Counted from the first letter of the stretch, positions 27,238-36,604 are shown. The stretch: DNA of 64,000 nucleotides from Nisaea sediminum (GCF_014904705.1 NZ_JACZCQ010000010.1:124001-188000), one strand, 5' to 3'. Numbers and translations are program-made. Notes: generated by a model not told the origin, from the letters alone.

Positions 27238-28446
27238 ATGCGCATTTCCCCGAAACCCTGGATGACGGCCCCCGAGACCCGCGCCGTCATGGAGGTCCTG
27301 AACCGCGACGGCGACATGGCACGGTTCGTCGGCGGATGCGTGCGGAGTGCGGTCCTCGACATCCCGATCGCCGATGTCGACATCGCCACCCGTTACACGC
27401 CGGAAAAGGTGATGGAGTTGCTGAGGGATGCCGGCATCCGCGTGGTTCCGACCGGGCTCGACCACGGCACTGTCACGGCGGTCGTCAATCATGAGCATTT
27501 CGAGATCACCACGCTCCGGCTCGACGTAGAGACCGACGGCCGCCGCGCCGTCGTTGCCTTTACGGAAGATTGGCGCGAGGACGCGGCGCGCCGCGACTTC
27601 ACCATGAATGCGATGTTCCTGCGCCCGGACGGCAGTATCGACGACCCTTTCGGCGGGCATGGCGATGCGCTGGCAGGCAAGGTCCGCTTCGTCGGCGATC
27701 CGACCACGCGGATCCGGGAGGATGTGCTCCGGATCCTGCGCTTCTTCCGGTTTCACGCCTATTACGGCAAGGGCGAGGTCGACCCGGCCGGGCTCAAGGC
27801 CTGCCGCGAGCATGCGGGTCTGATCGACAGCCTGTCCGGCGAGCGGATCCGGGTCGAGTTCCTGAAGCTTCTCTCGGCGCCGTCTCCTGTTCCGGTGCTC
27901 GATCTGATGGAAAATGCCGGCGTGCTTCAAGTATTCCTGCCCGGTCCCTACGATCTGGAGGCGCTATTGCGCCTGATCGAGATGGATGACGAAGCGGCGG
28001 ACCCGGTTCTTCGGCTCGCCGCCCTCGCGCCCGAACGAAACGGCCATGCATTCCGCGCCTCGGAGCGCATGCGGTTCTCGAACGCCGAGGCCGCCCGGTT
28101 TCATGCGCTTTCCGTCTCCGAACCGGAGCCTGGCGCTCCTTCGTTCCGCCCGGACATATACCGCCTCGGCAACGCGCTGTTCGAGGATGCGGTCCGTCTG
28201 AAGGCCGCCCGGGGGGCGATCAGTTCCGCCGATGCCGAGGCCATGATCGAAGCGTCGCGGACCTGGCCCAAGCCGGACCTTCCGGTCCGCGGCGCCGATT
28301 TGGTGGAAATGGGACTTGCCGCCGGCCCGTCCGTCGGCGAGGCTCTCCGCCGCCTGGAAGCTTGGTGGATCGCACGGGACTTTGTTCCGGACCGGGACGC
28401 CTGCCTTGCCGAAACCCGCCGGATGATTGCCGAGGAAAAGACATGA
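27238..28446 (+). CDS. cca: CCA tRNA nucleotidyltransferase
   Basis: Adds or repairs the CCA end of tRNA. 402 residues from the ATG at 27238. The nucleotidyltransferase head carries RFVGGCVRSAVLD and the metal-binding DVDIAT, then GTVTAVVNHEHFEITTLR, and the template region has RRDFTMNAMFL and EDVLRILRFFRFHAYYG. The C-terminal helical part is less conserved, as usual in class II enzymes. The stop overlaps the next start as ATGA. Confidence 0.92.
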   Translation: MRISPKPWMTAPETRAVMEVLNRDGDMARFVGGCVRSAVLDIPIADVDIATRYTPEKVMELLRDAGIRVVPTGLDHGTVTAVVNHEHFEITTLRLDVETDGRRAVVAFTEDWREDAARRDFTMNAMFLRPDGSIDDPFGGHGDALAGKVRFVGDPTTRIREDVLRILRFFRFHAYYGKGEVDPAGLKACREHAGLIDSLSGERIRVEFLKLLSAPSPVPVLDLMENAGVLQVFLPGPYDLEALLRLIEMDDEAADPVLRLAALAPERNGHAFRASERMRFSNAEAARFHALSVSEPEPGAPSFRPDIYRLGNALFEDAVRLKAARGAISSADAEAMIEASRTWPKPDLPVRGADLVEMGLAAGPSVGEALRRLEAWWIARDFVPDRDACLAETRRMIAEEKT

Positions 28447-29213
28447 GCGAGAAGATTGCCCGAACCGCCGCCAGACTCCACGCGGCGTTCGAAAGCGGTG
28501 TGCCGATCGCCGATATCCCGGCCGGGGACGCGCCCGCCACGCAGCAGGAAGCATTCGCAATCCAGGACGCCGCTTTCGATCTGCTCGGACGCACGGCAGG
28601 TGCCTGGAAGGTTGGAAGCAGTCCCGGTACCGCGCCGACGGCGGCACCGATCGCGGCGTCGAAGCTCTATCCCTCGGGACAGGTCCTGCCCTCGAAAGCG
28701 CACCGCAATTTCGGTATCGAGGCGGAGATCGCCTTTCGTCTCGGCCGGGACCTTCCGGCGCGCGATGTCCCCTATACGGCAGAGGATCTGCGCGCGGCGG
28801 CCTCGACCCTGATCGTCACCATGGAGGTCGTGGAATCACGCCTTCGGGACTGGCCGAAAGTCGATCCGCTCTGGGCGCTGATGGACTTCCAGGCCAACGA
28901 CTCTCTCGTGCTCGGCACGGAAATGCCGGTGCCGGAAGCGCTCGATATCCCCAATCAGCCGGTCCGGGTTCTGTTCGACGGCAAGGTTGTTTTCGAGGAT
29001 ACAGGCAGCTTCAAGGGCGGGGACCCCTTTACCCTGATGGCCTGGCTCGCCAATCACGCGCTGGAGCGCACCGGTTCCATGACGGGGCGCGGCCTCAAGT
29101 CGGGGGATGTGATTACGACCGGATCGTGGAACGGGATCTCGTTCGCGGGTGCCGGCGTTGCCGCAAAGATCGAGTTTCCGGGACTGGGAGAGGCGGAGAT
29201 GCGCTTCGACTGA
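28443..29213 (+). CDS. 2-keto-4-pentenoate hydratase family protein
   Basis: 256 residues of the fumarylacetoacetase/hydratase superfamily. Recognised by the metal-ligand region FGIEAEIAFRLGRDLP and by the later GDPFTLMAWLANH and SGDVITTGSWNG. Such enzymes hydrate 2-hydroxypentadienoates or decarboxylate oxaloacetate-like acids in aromatic degradation. Here it is coupled to the CCA enzyme through an ATGA overlap and no other aromatic-degradation gene is near, so its physiological role is unclear. Confidence 0.85.
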   Translation: MSEKIARTAARLHAAFESGVPIADIPAGDAPATQQEAFAIQDAAFDLLGRTAGAWKVGSSPGTAPTAAPIAASKLYPSGQVLPSKAHRNFGIEAEIAFRLGRDLPARDVPYTAEDLRAAASTLIVTMEVVESRLRDWPKVDPLWALMDFQANDSLVLGTEMPVPEALDIPNQPVRVLFDGKVVFEDTGSFKGGDPFTLMAWLANHALERTGSMTGRGLKSGDVITTGSWNGISFAGAGVAAKIEFPGLGEAEMRFD

Positions 29214-29229
29214 AGCGGAACTACTCGGC

Positions 29230-29901
29230 TCAGACGATGATGCTGACGCCGCGTGCCGTGCCCACGTTGGGGCGGCTGCTCAGGAACTGCAGGACCTCGG
29301 TTGTCCGGGTCAAGCGCTCGTTAAAGATCTGGAGCGAGCGTTCGTCCGGATCGATGGCGTAATTAGGGACTTCCAGGGGATCGCCGGTCAGGCGCTGGTC
29401 ATCGCTGATCAGGTCGCCGACACGGACCGAGTCCGGACGGCCGTCGAGCGCCACGGAGTCCGCGCTCTCGACGCCTGACACGGGGACCAGGCGGGCCGCG
29501 ATGTCGGTCGATTTCTCTTCGCCCTGCAGTCCGAGCCTGATTTCGTCGCTCTCGCCTCCTTCGCCCTGCTGGACCTCGCGAAGCCGCGTCGGGTCGGCGA
29601 ACGCGCGGGGCGGCTCCCCGTCTGTCCCGGCTTCGGCCTGCTGAACCGGACCGGCCGCGGGTTGTGACGGCGTTCCGGTTTCCTGAGCCTGAGAGAGATT
29701 TGCCGGATTGACGATCGGTTGGGGCGAAGCCTGCGGGATCCGCTGGTCAGATGGCGACGGTGTCTCCTGATCGCGCGGCGCGGTAAAGCGCTCGTTGCCG
29801 ACCGGCTGCCGCTCTTCCGCACGCGTTTCCGCCCTGAAGGACGCAACCGGTCCTTCGGGTGAAATGGTCGTCGGAAATATGAGCGTTCCGGATATCGACA
29901 T
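29230..29901 (-). CDS. Hypothetical protein, Pro/Gln-rich and largely disordered
   Basis: 223 residues from the ATG at 29901 (a GTG at 29904 is adjacent). The N-terminal two thirds is low complexity, rich in Pro, Gln, Ser and Glu (for example TPSQPAAGPVQQAEAG). Only the last about 70 residues look folded, with RVGDLISDDQRL and LQIFNERLTRTTEVLQFL. There is no signal peptide or membrane helix, and I recognise no family. It lies between the hydratase (convergent, 16 bases) and hemF. A CtrA-like box is 49 nt upstream of the start, which is the best sign it is a regulated gene. Confidence 0.6.
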   Translation of the reverse strand: MSISGTLIFPTTISPEGPVASFRAETRAEERQPVGNERFTAPRDQETPSPSDQRIPQASPQPIVNPANLSQAQETGTPSQPAAGPVQQAEAGTDGEPPRAFADPTRLREVQQGEGGESDEIRLGLQGEEKSTDIAARLVPVSGVESADSVALDGRPDSVRVGDLISDDQRLTGDPLEVPNYAIDPDERSLQIFNERLTRTTEVLQFLSSRPNVGTARGVSIIV

Positions 29902-29949
29902 CACTCATGCCACATAAATCACGTTCCCCGGCAACCGTCTGCCGAAAGG

Positions 29950-29964
29950 TAAAGAAGAAGTTAA
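29950..29964 (-). promoter_or_regulatory. CtrA-like box upstream of the disordered protein gene
   Basis: On the minus strand this reads TTAA-CTTCTTC-TTTA, one mismatch from TTAA-N7-TTAA, and closely resembles the box at 9461-9475. It lies 49 nt upstream of the ATG at 29901. Motif match only. Confidence 0.35.
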
Positions 29965-30012
29965 TGCAAAATTTTACGAATCCCAACTGAAATAGGAGTA
30001 TCACTTGGTGCC

Positions 30013-30876
30013 TCAGAGACCCTCGGGGGCCGGCCAGATCACCTGCGGCGGCATGCTCATCAGGATGGCCTCGACATTTCCGCCGGTTTTCAGCCCGAAA
30101 AGCGTGCCGCGGTCGTAGAGCAGATTGAATTCGACATAACGCCCGCGGCGAACCAGCTGGTGGTGCCGCTCGGCCTCGGTCCAGTCCTCGTTCATCCGCC
30201 GGCGCGCGATCTTCGGATACGTCTCCAGAAAGGCGGTGCCGACGTCCCGGGTGAAGGCGAAATCCTTCCCGAAATCGCCGTCCACATAATCGTAGAAGAT
30301 CCCGCCGACACCACGGGGTTCGTTGCGGTGCTTCAGGAAAAAGTACTCGTCGCACCATTCCTTGAATTTCGGATAGTAGGCCGGATCGTGCTTGTCGCAG
30401 GCCGCCTTGAAACCGGCATGGAAGGCATCCGTGTCGACCTGTTCCGGCACCATCGGCGTCAGGTCCGCACCGCCGCCGAACCAGGATTTCGTCGTGGTGA
30501 TGTGCCGCGTGTTCATATGTACGGCCGGTACCTTGGGTGAGTGCATGTGCGCGACCAGAGAGATGCCGGAGGCCCAGAAGCGCGGATCCTCATCTGCGCC
30601 CGGGATCGACTTGCGGAACTCTTCCGAGAAGGTGCCATGCACGGTCGAGACGTTCACTCCGACCTTCTCGAAGACCCGGCCCTGCATCAGCGACATCACG
30701 CCACCGCCGCCGCCCTCGCGTTCCCAGCTCTTTCGCTTGAAGCGACCGGCGGGCCGGTCCTTCAACGGCCCCTCGTAGTCGTCCTCCATCTTTTCGAATG
30801 CGGCGCAGATCCGGTCGCGCAGGGTTTCGAACCAGGCGCGGGCTTCGTTTTTCTGCTCTTCGGTCGAGATATACAT
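30013..30876 (-). CDS. hemF: Coproporphyrinogen III oxidase, oxygen-dependent
   Basis: Converts coproporphyrinogen III to protoporphyrinogen IX using O2. 287 residues, normal length. Diagnostic segments are [31 protein letters not shown] and [12 protein letters not shown], with the C-terminal [18 protein letters not shown]. It is the last of the heme genes in this minus-strand cluster but is separated from hemY by an unknown gene. A hairpin at 30905-30922 lies just upstream, so it probably has its own promoter. Confidence 0.95.
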   Translation of the reverse strand: MYISTEEQKNEARAWFETLRDRICAAFEKMEDDYEGPLKDRPAGRFKRKSWEREGGGGGVMSLMQGRVFEKVGVNVSTVHGTFSEEFRKSIPGADEDPRFWASGISLVAHMHSPKVPAVHMNTRHITTTKSWFGGGADLTPMVPEQVDTDAFHAGFKAACDKHDPAYYPKFKEWCDEYFFLKHRNEPRGVGGIFYDYVDGDFGKDFAFTRDVGTAFLETYPKIARRRMNEDWTEAERHHQLVRRGRYVEFNLLYDRGTLFGLKTGGNVEAILMSMPPQVIWPAPEGL

Positions 30877-30904
30877 GGGCCAATCCGGTATCGGGCGTGC
30901 GAAA

Positions 30905-30922
30905 CGGGGAGCGGAATCCCCG
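30905..30922 (-). terminator. Hairpin between the unknown gene and hemF
   Basis: A perfect 6-bp stem, CGGGGA and TCCCCG, with a 6-base loop; on the minus strand it is followed by TTTCG. It would end transcripts of the gene at 30971-31759 before hemF. The T-run is short, so termination may be partial. Confidence 0.4.
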
Positions 30923-30970
30923 CGCCCGGTTTAGCCGGAAGCCCCAAGGCCTGTCGAGTGCCGGAAGATC

Positions 30971-31759
30971 TCAGAGATCGAGAATGCCGCTACCGGGAAA
31001 GACCTTGCTGCCGGTGACGTCCTTGGCCTTGGAAAGTGCGCGCACGGTTTCGGCGTCGAGCGTCCCGCCGCGGAACAGGGTCTCGATCTCTTGCAGCGGG
31101 CGAAGGTCACCCTTTCGGAAGGCGGCGAGCGCGTCATTGACAAGGCGCAGCCGCTCCAGAGCTTTTTCGATCGCGGCGGCCTGGGCCTTGTTGGGGGCGG
31201 TCTCGGCTTCCTTGTCGTCGATCGTGAACAGGCCGCTGACGATACCGGTCTGCTTTTGCGCTTCTGTCAGCGCAAGTTTCTTGCCTTCGAAGGACAGGAG
31301 TTCGGTGTCGGCGGCGGCAACCTTGCCGTCCCGCACCAGGCCAACCTCTATCGAGAGCTGGGAAATACTGGAAAAGACACCGCCTTCACCATCGGCGGAG
31401 CGAAACTGCTGGCTGACGCTCGAAATGCGGATCTGGATCCCGCTGACGCTCGGATCCTCGAGCGCCTTCTGCGTCAGGTCCTTAAGGCTGTCGAGTGCTT
31501 CCTTGAGGAATGCCTCGGAGTCGCCCCGCTTGTTAAGGGCGCCGAAGATGGTTTCAAGTTCGCTTCCGAAAAGGTTCTCGAGGCCGCTCTGCGTCCGAGT
31601 TTCCGAGGTCACGGAAGCGGAAAAGGCGACAGGGTTCGCGGTACGGAAGGTCGGAAGCGGCGCCGATTGCTCGCTGCGGGCCGTGCCGGAAGTGCCGACG
31701 GTCCGCGGTTCCGGCGGAGTCGGTCTGAACAGAGATGAGATCGAGGATATGGTTGTCAT
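30971..31759 (-). CDS. Hypothetical protein between hemF and hemY
   Basis: 262 residues, no signal peptide or membrane helix. The first about 65 residues are Ser/Thr/Pro-rich and probably disordered; the rest is helical with regular charged patterns (for example EAFLKEALDSLKDLTQKAL and AAAIEKALERLRLVNDALAAF). The middle shows two beta-like stretches (GIQIRISSVSQQF, SISQLSIEVGLVRDG). I recognise no domain. It is on the heme-cluster strand but bracketed by a hairpin downstream and an inverted repeat upstream, so it is likely an independent unit rather than a heme gene. Confidence 0.65.
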   Translation of the reverse strand: MTTISSISSLFRPTPPEPRTVGTSGTARSEQSAPLPTFRTANPVAFSASVTSETRTQSGLENLFGSELETIFGALNKRGDSEAFLKEALDSLKDLTQKALEDPSVSGIQIRISSVSQQFRSADGEGGVFSSISQLSIEVGLVRDGKVAAADTELLSFEGKKLALTEAQKQTGIVSGLFTIDDKEAETAPNKAQAAAIEKALERLRLVNDALAAFRKGDLRPLQEIETLFRGGTLDAETVRALSKAKDVTGSKVFPGSGILDL

Positions 31760-31812
31760 CGGAACGGCTCCATTCTGGACCCTAAGCTCACCCGGGGCGA
31801 CTTCCCCCCCAA

Positions 31813-31827
31813 CCGGTATTGTACCGG
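31813..31827. repeat. Short perfect inverted repeat upstream of the unknown gene
   Basis: CCGGTA-TTG-TACCGG lies 54 bases upstream of the gene ending at 31759 and 37 bases downstream of the hemY stop. It could be an operator or the tip of a 3' hairpin; no T-run is present. Confidence 0.4.
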
Positions 31828-31863
31828 AACCAACCGCTAATTTAACTCAGCTTGCAGTAAGAG

Positions 31864-33378
31864 TCACGCGAGTCGACGCACCACGTCTTCCGGGTTTGGC
31901 CTGTCCCCATCCTCTGCGGAGGGTTCGCCGTCCGCCGCACCCGGTTTCTCCGTCGGGGCGGGTGGCCCCTTCTCGGGAGCCGGATCCGGCGCCGGTGCCT
32001 CGGCGACCTCAATGTCGCCGACGATCAGTGGCGTCTCCGGTACAGCCGGTTCGGAGATGGCTTCCGGGGGCAGGCTGACGAGGGTCGAGACCCGCGGTGG
32101 CTGCTTCCAGGACAGGCTGGCGAAGTGACCGCAATTGCCGCAGGAAACGGTCCAGACCTCGGCGGTGGCGCCGCAATCGGCACAGGTCCAGGCAGGGTCG
32201 GGTGCAGCGGAACCGGCGCGCTCGAGCAGGGCCCGCGCTTCGCTCGCGTTGCCGTGTTCGGCCTGCGCCAGATAGGCCAGCAAGCGGAAGACCGCGGCCC
32301 GGCGCTCCGGCGCCGGAATGGCATCAAGTGCCGCCCGGGCATCGCCCCAGAGTTCGGCTGCGATCGCCGCTTCGGCAAGCGCGATCCGCCCGGTGGTGGT
32401 TTCCTTCCCGGTGCCGACAAGCTTCTGGATGTGCTTGAAGCGCTGGACCGGCGAATCATCCGGCCAGAGATCCGCGTAGCGCTTTGCGAAGTTCGGATGC
32501 GGTGCCTGTTGCCAGGCATCCTCCAGCAGCTTCTGCGCCTTCTTGGTCCGACCCTTGGAAGTCTCCGCGGCTGCAGCGATCTGCACCGCCGGCGCGAAGG
32601 CCGGTTCGACCTTGAGGGCGCGCAGCGCGAAATCGGCCGCTTCGGAGAGCTGGCCTTCCGCCTCTTTCAGGCGGGCCCGCTCCATGTCGATGGCGACGCG
32701 GTAGCGCTTGGCCTCGCTTTCAGGGATCAGATCGCGACGGACGGCATCGAACAGAGTCTTCTGTGCCTCGTCCCAGTCTTCCGCCTCGGTTTCGAGTGTA
32801 AAGAGGGTGCGGGCGGCAAAGGCGGAATCGGGCCGCAGGTTGCGGGCCTGCCGAGCCAGCGGTAGTGCGGCTTCGCTGTCTCCCGCCTCAAGAGCCTGAC
32901 GCAGCTTGCCGATCAGCCCGACGAACTTGGTTTCGGGGCTTTCCGTCAGCGCGTCGAAATAGCGGCCGGCGGCATCCCTGTCGCCGCCGAGCGCCGCCGC
33001 CTGGGCGGACAACAGCCGGGTCTTGGCGGGATCGCCGAGCAGTTTCTCGGCCCGCCGCGCCTGTTTGCGCGCTTCCTCGGCGTCGCCGACAGCAATCGCC
33101 GCCATGCCGAGGCTGAGGGCGTTCAGCCCGTCGTCACGCCGCCGCGCCGCGCGGCGGTCGAGAAATCCGCCGGGCAGACCGAGCAGGCCGCGCACGAGGC
33201 GATAGGCGACGAGCAGGAGGTAGAGCGCGACGAGCAGAACCAGCAGGGCGACCCCGAAATAGGTATCGATCCTGTAGCCGAGCCACTCGACGGAGATCTG
33301 TCCCGGATTGTCGGCAAGCTGGATCGAGGCGAAAACCAGCGCGCCGACGAGGATGAAGAACCCGAAGATCCTGAACAT
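31864..33378 (-). CDS. hemY: HemY-like heme biosynthesis membrane protein with TPR repeats
   Basis: 504 residues. The start at 33378 begins a hydrophobic helix (FRIFGFFILVGALVFASI) and a second helix lies at about 40-62, then TPR-like helical repeats for about 330 residues (ALEAGDSEAALPLARQARNL and similar). Alphaproteobacterial HemY proteins are membrane proteins genetically tied to heme synthesis; the biochemical role is not settled. The C-terminal part has a four-cysteine zinc-ribbon-like motif, CADC and CGNC about 14 residues apart, then an acidic, Pro-rich tail. The stop of the mitofilin-like gene is four bases upstream, so the two are coupled. Confidence 0.88.
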   Translation of the reverse strand: MFRIFGFFILVGALVFASIQLADNPGQISVEWLGYRIDTYFGVALLVLLVALYLLLVAYRLVRGLLGLPGGFLDRRAARRRDDGLNALSLGMAAIAVGDAEEARKQARRAEKLLGDPAKTRLLSAQAAALGGDRDAAGRYFDALTESPETKFVGLIGKLRQALEAGDSEAALPLARQARNLRPDSAFAARTLFTLETEAEDWDEAQKTLFDAVRRDLIPESEAKRYRVAIDMERARLKEAEGQLSEAADFALRALKVEPAFAPAVQIAAAAETSKGRTKKAQKLLEDAWQQAPHPNFAKRYADLWPDDSPVQRFKHIQKLVGTGKETTTGRIALAEAAIAAELWGDARAALDAIPAPERRAAVFRLLAYLAQAEHGNASEARALLERAGSAAPDPAWTCADCGATAEVWTVSCGNCGHFASLSWKQPPRVSTLVSLPPEAISEPAVPETPLIVGDIEVAEAPAPDPAPEKGPPAPTEKPGAADGEPSAEDGDRPNPEDVVRRLA

Positions 33379-33382
33379 GGCG

Positions 33383-34792
33383 CTATCCTGCCTTCGCGAC
33401 GGAGGAGAGCGCGGCACCGCGGAGCTGCGAGACCGCTCCGTCGACCGCGAGGCGCGCCTTGGCGGCCGCGATCCAGTCGCCTGCGCGCTCCGCGGGCGGA
33501 CCGCTCAATTCCTCGAGCGCTGAGACGGCACCGGAAAGATCGCCCGCGTCGAGGGCGGTTTCGGCCCGCACCAGAACGGCATCGACGCCCGGTCCTTCGG
33601 CGACGTCCGTCCGCCGCACCGTCACCAGGGAGGCCACCTTGTTCAGGGTCTTGCCGACAAGGCCTTCGTCGCTGCCGGCGATCTTCGCCTGGGACACCGC
33701 CTTCGCCATGCCGTCGAAGCGCTCCGTAAGCGCGGAGATCGTGTCGACACCGGCGCTGTGACGGTCGAGCACGGCGACCGCGTCATCGACTGCAGGATTT
33801 CCACCGGTGGCAAGGTCCTTCACCGCGGCAAGCTGCCCGTCGAAGGACGCGGACGTAATCGTCACGGCCTCGAGCTGGCCGACAGCGAGCAGCAGCAAAC
33901 CCGCCTGCTCCCGTTCGGGCGCACGTTTCTCCGCAATCTGGCGGACCGCGGAAAGTTCGGCTTCCAGACTGGCGATGCGCTCTCCGGCACCGCTCTCGGC
34001 GGAGTCGATCCGGCTTGCGACGGCGCTCAGATCGGAAGGGGAGACCTTCTCCTGCGCCTCGAGAACGACGATCCGTTCCCGCAACGCGCCGATGGTGCTC
34101 AGAAGCGCTTCATTGATTGCGGCACCGCTTCCGCTGCCACCGGCCACGGCCTGGCGCGCTGCAAGTTCGTCGATCCGGCCTTGCAGGGCCTCCAACTCAG
34201 CCTTAAGTCCCGCCTCCGCCTCGGACCGGTCTGCGGAACCGGTCTTGAGGGCGCCGAGCGCGTTCGAGGCCTCGCTTGCCGCCAGTGCCGCATCGTCAGC
34301 GGCGGTTCGGGCGGCCTGCAAGTCCCGCGTCAGAGTTTCGATCTGAGCTTCAAGCGCTACGACACGGTCGGCGAGCGCCGTCAGGGGATCGGGCGCGGTT
34401 TCGGCGACCGGCTGCGGTTCCGCCCCCGGCTCTGCGGCCTGTTGCGGAGCCTGTTCGCTCGGCGCTCCGCGGAGGAACGCGATGACGTCCGAGACCATCC
34501 CGTAGAAACCGTTCTCCGGCACTTCCGGGACGGTGACCGGAATGCCGTTCTGCTCGACGAAGTTTTCTGCGTGATCCTGCCAGAGCGGATAGAGCGCCGC
34601 TGCGACGCCGCCGCTGAGAAGCAACAGGACGATGAGAATTCCGATCACTTTCGTCCGCGAGGAAAACACCGACTTCGGCCCGGACTCCCCGGCCGGATCG
34701 GCATCGATCACCGTCGCATCCTCCACGTCTTTCAACGTCTCCACGGCTTCCTTGTCGGACAGTCCGCCGGTATCGCTCTTTGGATCGCTCAT
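33383..34792 (-). CDS. Mitofilin/COG4223-like inner-membrane protein
   Basis: 469 residues: an acidic cytoplasmic N-terminus of about 48 residues, one transmembrane helix at about 49-70 (VIGILIVLLLLSGGVAAAL), then a long coiled-coil region (about 125-290) and a C-terminal helical domain. This is the bacterial homologue of mitofilin/Mic60, found between hemD and hemY in alphaproteobacteria, where it is linked to membrane curvature. The C-terminus (SALEELSGPPAERAGDWIAAA) matches the conserved mitofilin signature. It is four bases ahead of hemY. Confidence 0.85.
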   Translation of the reverse strand: MSDPKSDTGGLSDKEAVETLKDVEDATVIDADPAGESGPKSVFSSRTKVIGILIVLLLLSGGVAAALYPLWQDHAENFVEQNGIPVTVPEVPENGFYGMVSDVIAFLRGAPSEQAPQQAAEPGAEPQPVAETAPDPLTALADRVVALEAQIETLTRDLQAARTAADDAALAASEASNALGALKTGSADRSEAEAGLKAELEALQGRIDELAARQAVAGGSGSGAAINEALLSTIGALRERIVVLEAQEKVSPSDLSAVASRIDSAESGAGERIASLEAELSAVRQIAEKRAPEREQAGLLLLAVGQLEAVTITSASFDGQLAAVKDLATGGNPAVDDAVAVLDRHSAGVDTISALTERFDGMAKAVSQAKIAGSDEGLVGKTLNKVASLVTVRRTDVAEGPGVDAVLVRAETALDAGDLSGAVSALEELSGPPAERAGDWIAAAKARLAVDGAVSQLRGAALSSVAKAG

Positions 34793-34894
34793 CGCCTCAG
34801 GTCATCCCAGTTCCACGACACGGGACGCTTCGTATCCCGTTCAGGCTCCACTGCCATCGAAGCATCAAGGCGCAGCGGAATCAGCAAATTTTTT

Positions 34895-35617
34895 TCAATC
34901 GTCTTTGTTACATAGGGCGGTTATCAGCCCGAGTAAGTCCGTCTTGGTCGGCCGCTCCGCGACGCGGACCGAGCCCCACGGAAGCTCCGAGACACTGTCG
35001 GCCACCGCCTCGCTGAGACAGAAAGCGGTCAAGTCGTGACAGCATGAGGCCAGGCCCGCTCTCTCGACAAGGGAGACGAAAGTGCGGCCCGTTTTCGACG
35101 AAAAGAACAACGCCCCGTCGAGCTTCCCTTCGCGCAGCGCGGTCTCGGTCTCTCGCGGAAATCCGGTTACGGGCACGCTTCGGTAAGCGACGATGCGTCG
35201 CAGATCGTATCCGCGTTCCCTGAGCGTCCCGTCGATGTCCCCGGCGACTTCCTCTGCACTGAGGAAAACGAGCGGGCCGTCATTCGGTTCCATCCGGCGG
35301 GCGATCAGGTCGACGAGAGCCGCCGCATCGCCGGCCGCGCTTTCCACTGTCTCGAAACCCAGCCGGCGGAGGCGTTCGGCCGTCGCATCGCCGACAGCGT
35401 AAACCGGGAGAGAGCGATCCCGTGTGTAGCGGGCCAGAGCTTCGGCACCGTTGCGGCTGGTCACGATGAATGCGGCGGGCCGGAGCGCGGGATCCGGTCT
35501 CGGGTCGAGGAAGTCGCAGGACAGCATCGGGGCGAGCACGCTTTCGATCCCCACGGTGACCAGATCCCCGGCCAGGGCCTCTGCATCCTCAACCGCTCGC
35601 GTGATGAGGACGCGCAT
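34895..35617 (-). CDS. hemD: Uroporphyrinogen-III synthase
   Basis: Cyclises hydroxymethylbilane into uroporphyrinogen III. 240 residues from the ATG at 35617, five bases after the hemC stop. Recognisable parts are MRVLITRAVEDAEALAGDL, AAFIVTSRNGAEALARY, VYAVGDATAERLRRLGFE and GALFFSSKTGRTFVSL. HemD is always poorly conserved, but length, motif order and position after hemC make the call secure. A longer upstream frame through hemC was rejected. Confidence 0.92.
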   Translation of the reverse strand: MRVLITRAVEDAEALAGDLVTVGIESVLAPMLSCDFLDPRPDPALRPAAFIVTSRNGAEALARYTRDRSLPVYAVGDATAERLRRLGFETVESAAGDAAALVDLIARRMEPNDGPLVFLSAEEVAGDIDGTLRERGYDLRRIVAYRSVPVTGFPRETETALREGKLDGALFFSSKTGRTFVSLVERAGLASCCHDLTAFCLSEAVADSVSELPWGSVRVAERPTKTDLLGLITALCNKDD

Positions 35618-35622
35618 ACTGC

Positions 35623-36579
35623 TCAGACCTTGTAGCCGGGGCCAGCCTGCGCGATCAGGTCCTCGCCGACGAGTTCCCCGAGCGTCTCCGGGGCGTCTGC
35701 CGGCCCGGTCGCCTCTGCCGACCAGAGCGCGGAGCCGTCGAGCGCGGCAAGCTGGCCGCGCAGACGGAGCATGCCGTCGCCGATCAGTTCCGCAAGCCCG
35801 GCAATCGGTGTACGGCATGACCCGTCGAGGCGTGCAAGCATCGCCCGTTCGGCCTTGACCCGCGTCTCGCTCTCGGCGTGGTTGATCCCGCGCACCCAGT
35901 CGAAGATCCGCTCGTCATCGGGCGTATTTCCGATCCGGCACTGGATGCCGATCGCGCCCTGGGAGACTGCCGGCAGCATTTCTTCAGGTTCCAGAACCCG
36001 GGTCGCACGGTCGCCGAGGCCGAGGCGGGAGAGGCCGGCGATCGCCAGAAGCGTCGCGTCGCACTCGCCTTCGGCAAGCTTGCGCAACCGTGTCTCGACA
36101 TTGCCGCGGAACAGGATGGTCTTGAAATCCGGCCGCTTGCTGAGGAGCTGTGCCGCGCGGCGGACGGATGCGGTGCCGATGACCGCGCCTTGCGGAAGGT
36201 CCTCGATGCGATCCGCCTTGAACGAAATCAGCGCGTCACGAGGGTCCTCGCGGGGCAGGATCGCCGCGAGTTCGGTGCCTTCAGTCAGGAACGTCTCGAC
36301 ATCCTTCAGGGAGTGCACGGCGATGTCGATCCGGCGGTCCAGCAGGGCCGCCTCGATCTCCTTCATGAACAGGCCCTTGCCGCCGATCTCGGCCAGCGCG
36401 CGGTCCTGCACCTTGTCGCCGGTGGTCTTGATCTCGACGATCTCGACCGCGCCTTCCGGCGCCAGTTCCGGGAAGGCTTCACCAAGCCGGCGCTTGGTCT
36501 CGTAGGCCTGGGCCAGCGCGAGTTTGGAGCCGCGCGTGCCGAGGCGGATCAGAGCTTTTGCTTTCGACTGGTCTTCCAT
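35623..36579 (-). CDS. hemC: Hydroxymethylbilane synthase (porphobilinogen deaminase)
   Basis: Polymerises four porphobilinogens into hydroxymethylbilane. 318 residues from the ATG at 36579. The N-terminus has [15 protein letters not shown], then the catalytic-site region [16 protein letters not shown] and the substrate arginine region [13 protein letters not shown]. The usual dipyrromethane-cofactor cysteine is in the segment [10 protein letters not shown]. It is divergent from tsaD with only 25 bases between the start codons, so the two promoters must overlap. Confidence 0.96.
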   Translation of the reverse strand: MEDQSKAKALIRLGTRGSKLALAQAYETKRRLGEAFPELAPEGAVEIVEIKTTGDKVQDRALAEIGGKGLFMKEIEAALLDRRIDIAVHSLKDVETFLTEGTELAAILPREDPRDALISFKADRIEDLPQGAVIGTASVRRAAQLLSKRPDFKTILFRGNVETRLRKLAEGECDATLLAIAGLSRLGLGDRATRVLEPEEMLPAVSQGAIGIQCRIGNTPDDERIFDWVRGINHAESETRVKAERAMLARLDGSCRTPIAGLAELIGDGMLRLRGQLAALDGSALWSAEATGPADAPETLGELVGEDLIAQAGPGYKV

Positions 36580-36604
36580 GGGCGGACTGTGTAGACCGGA
36601 GCGC

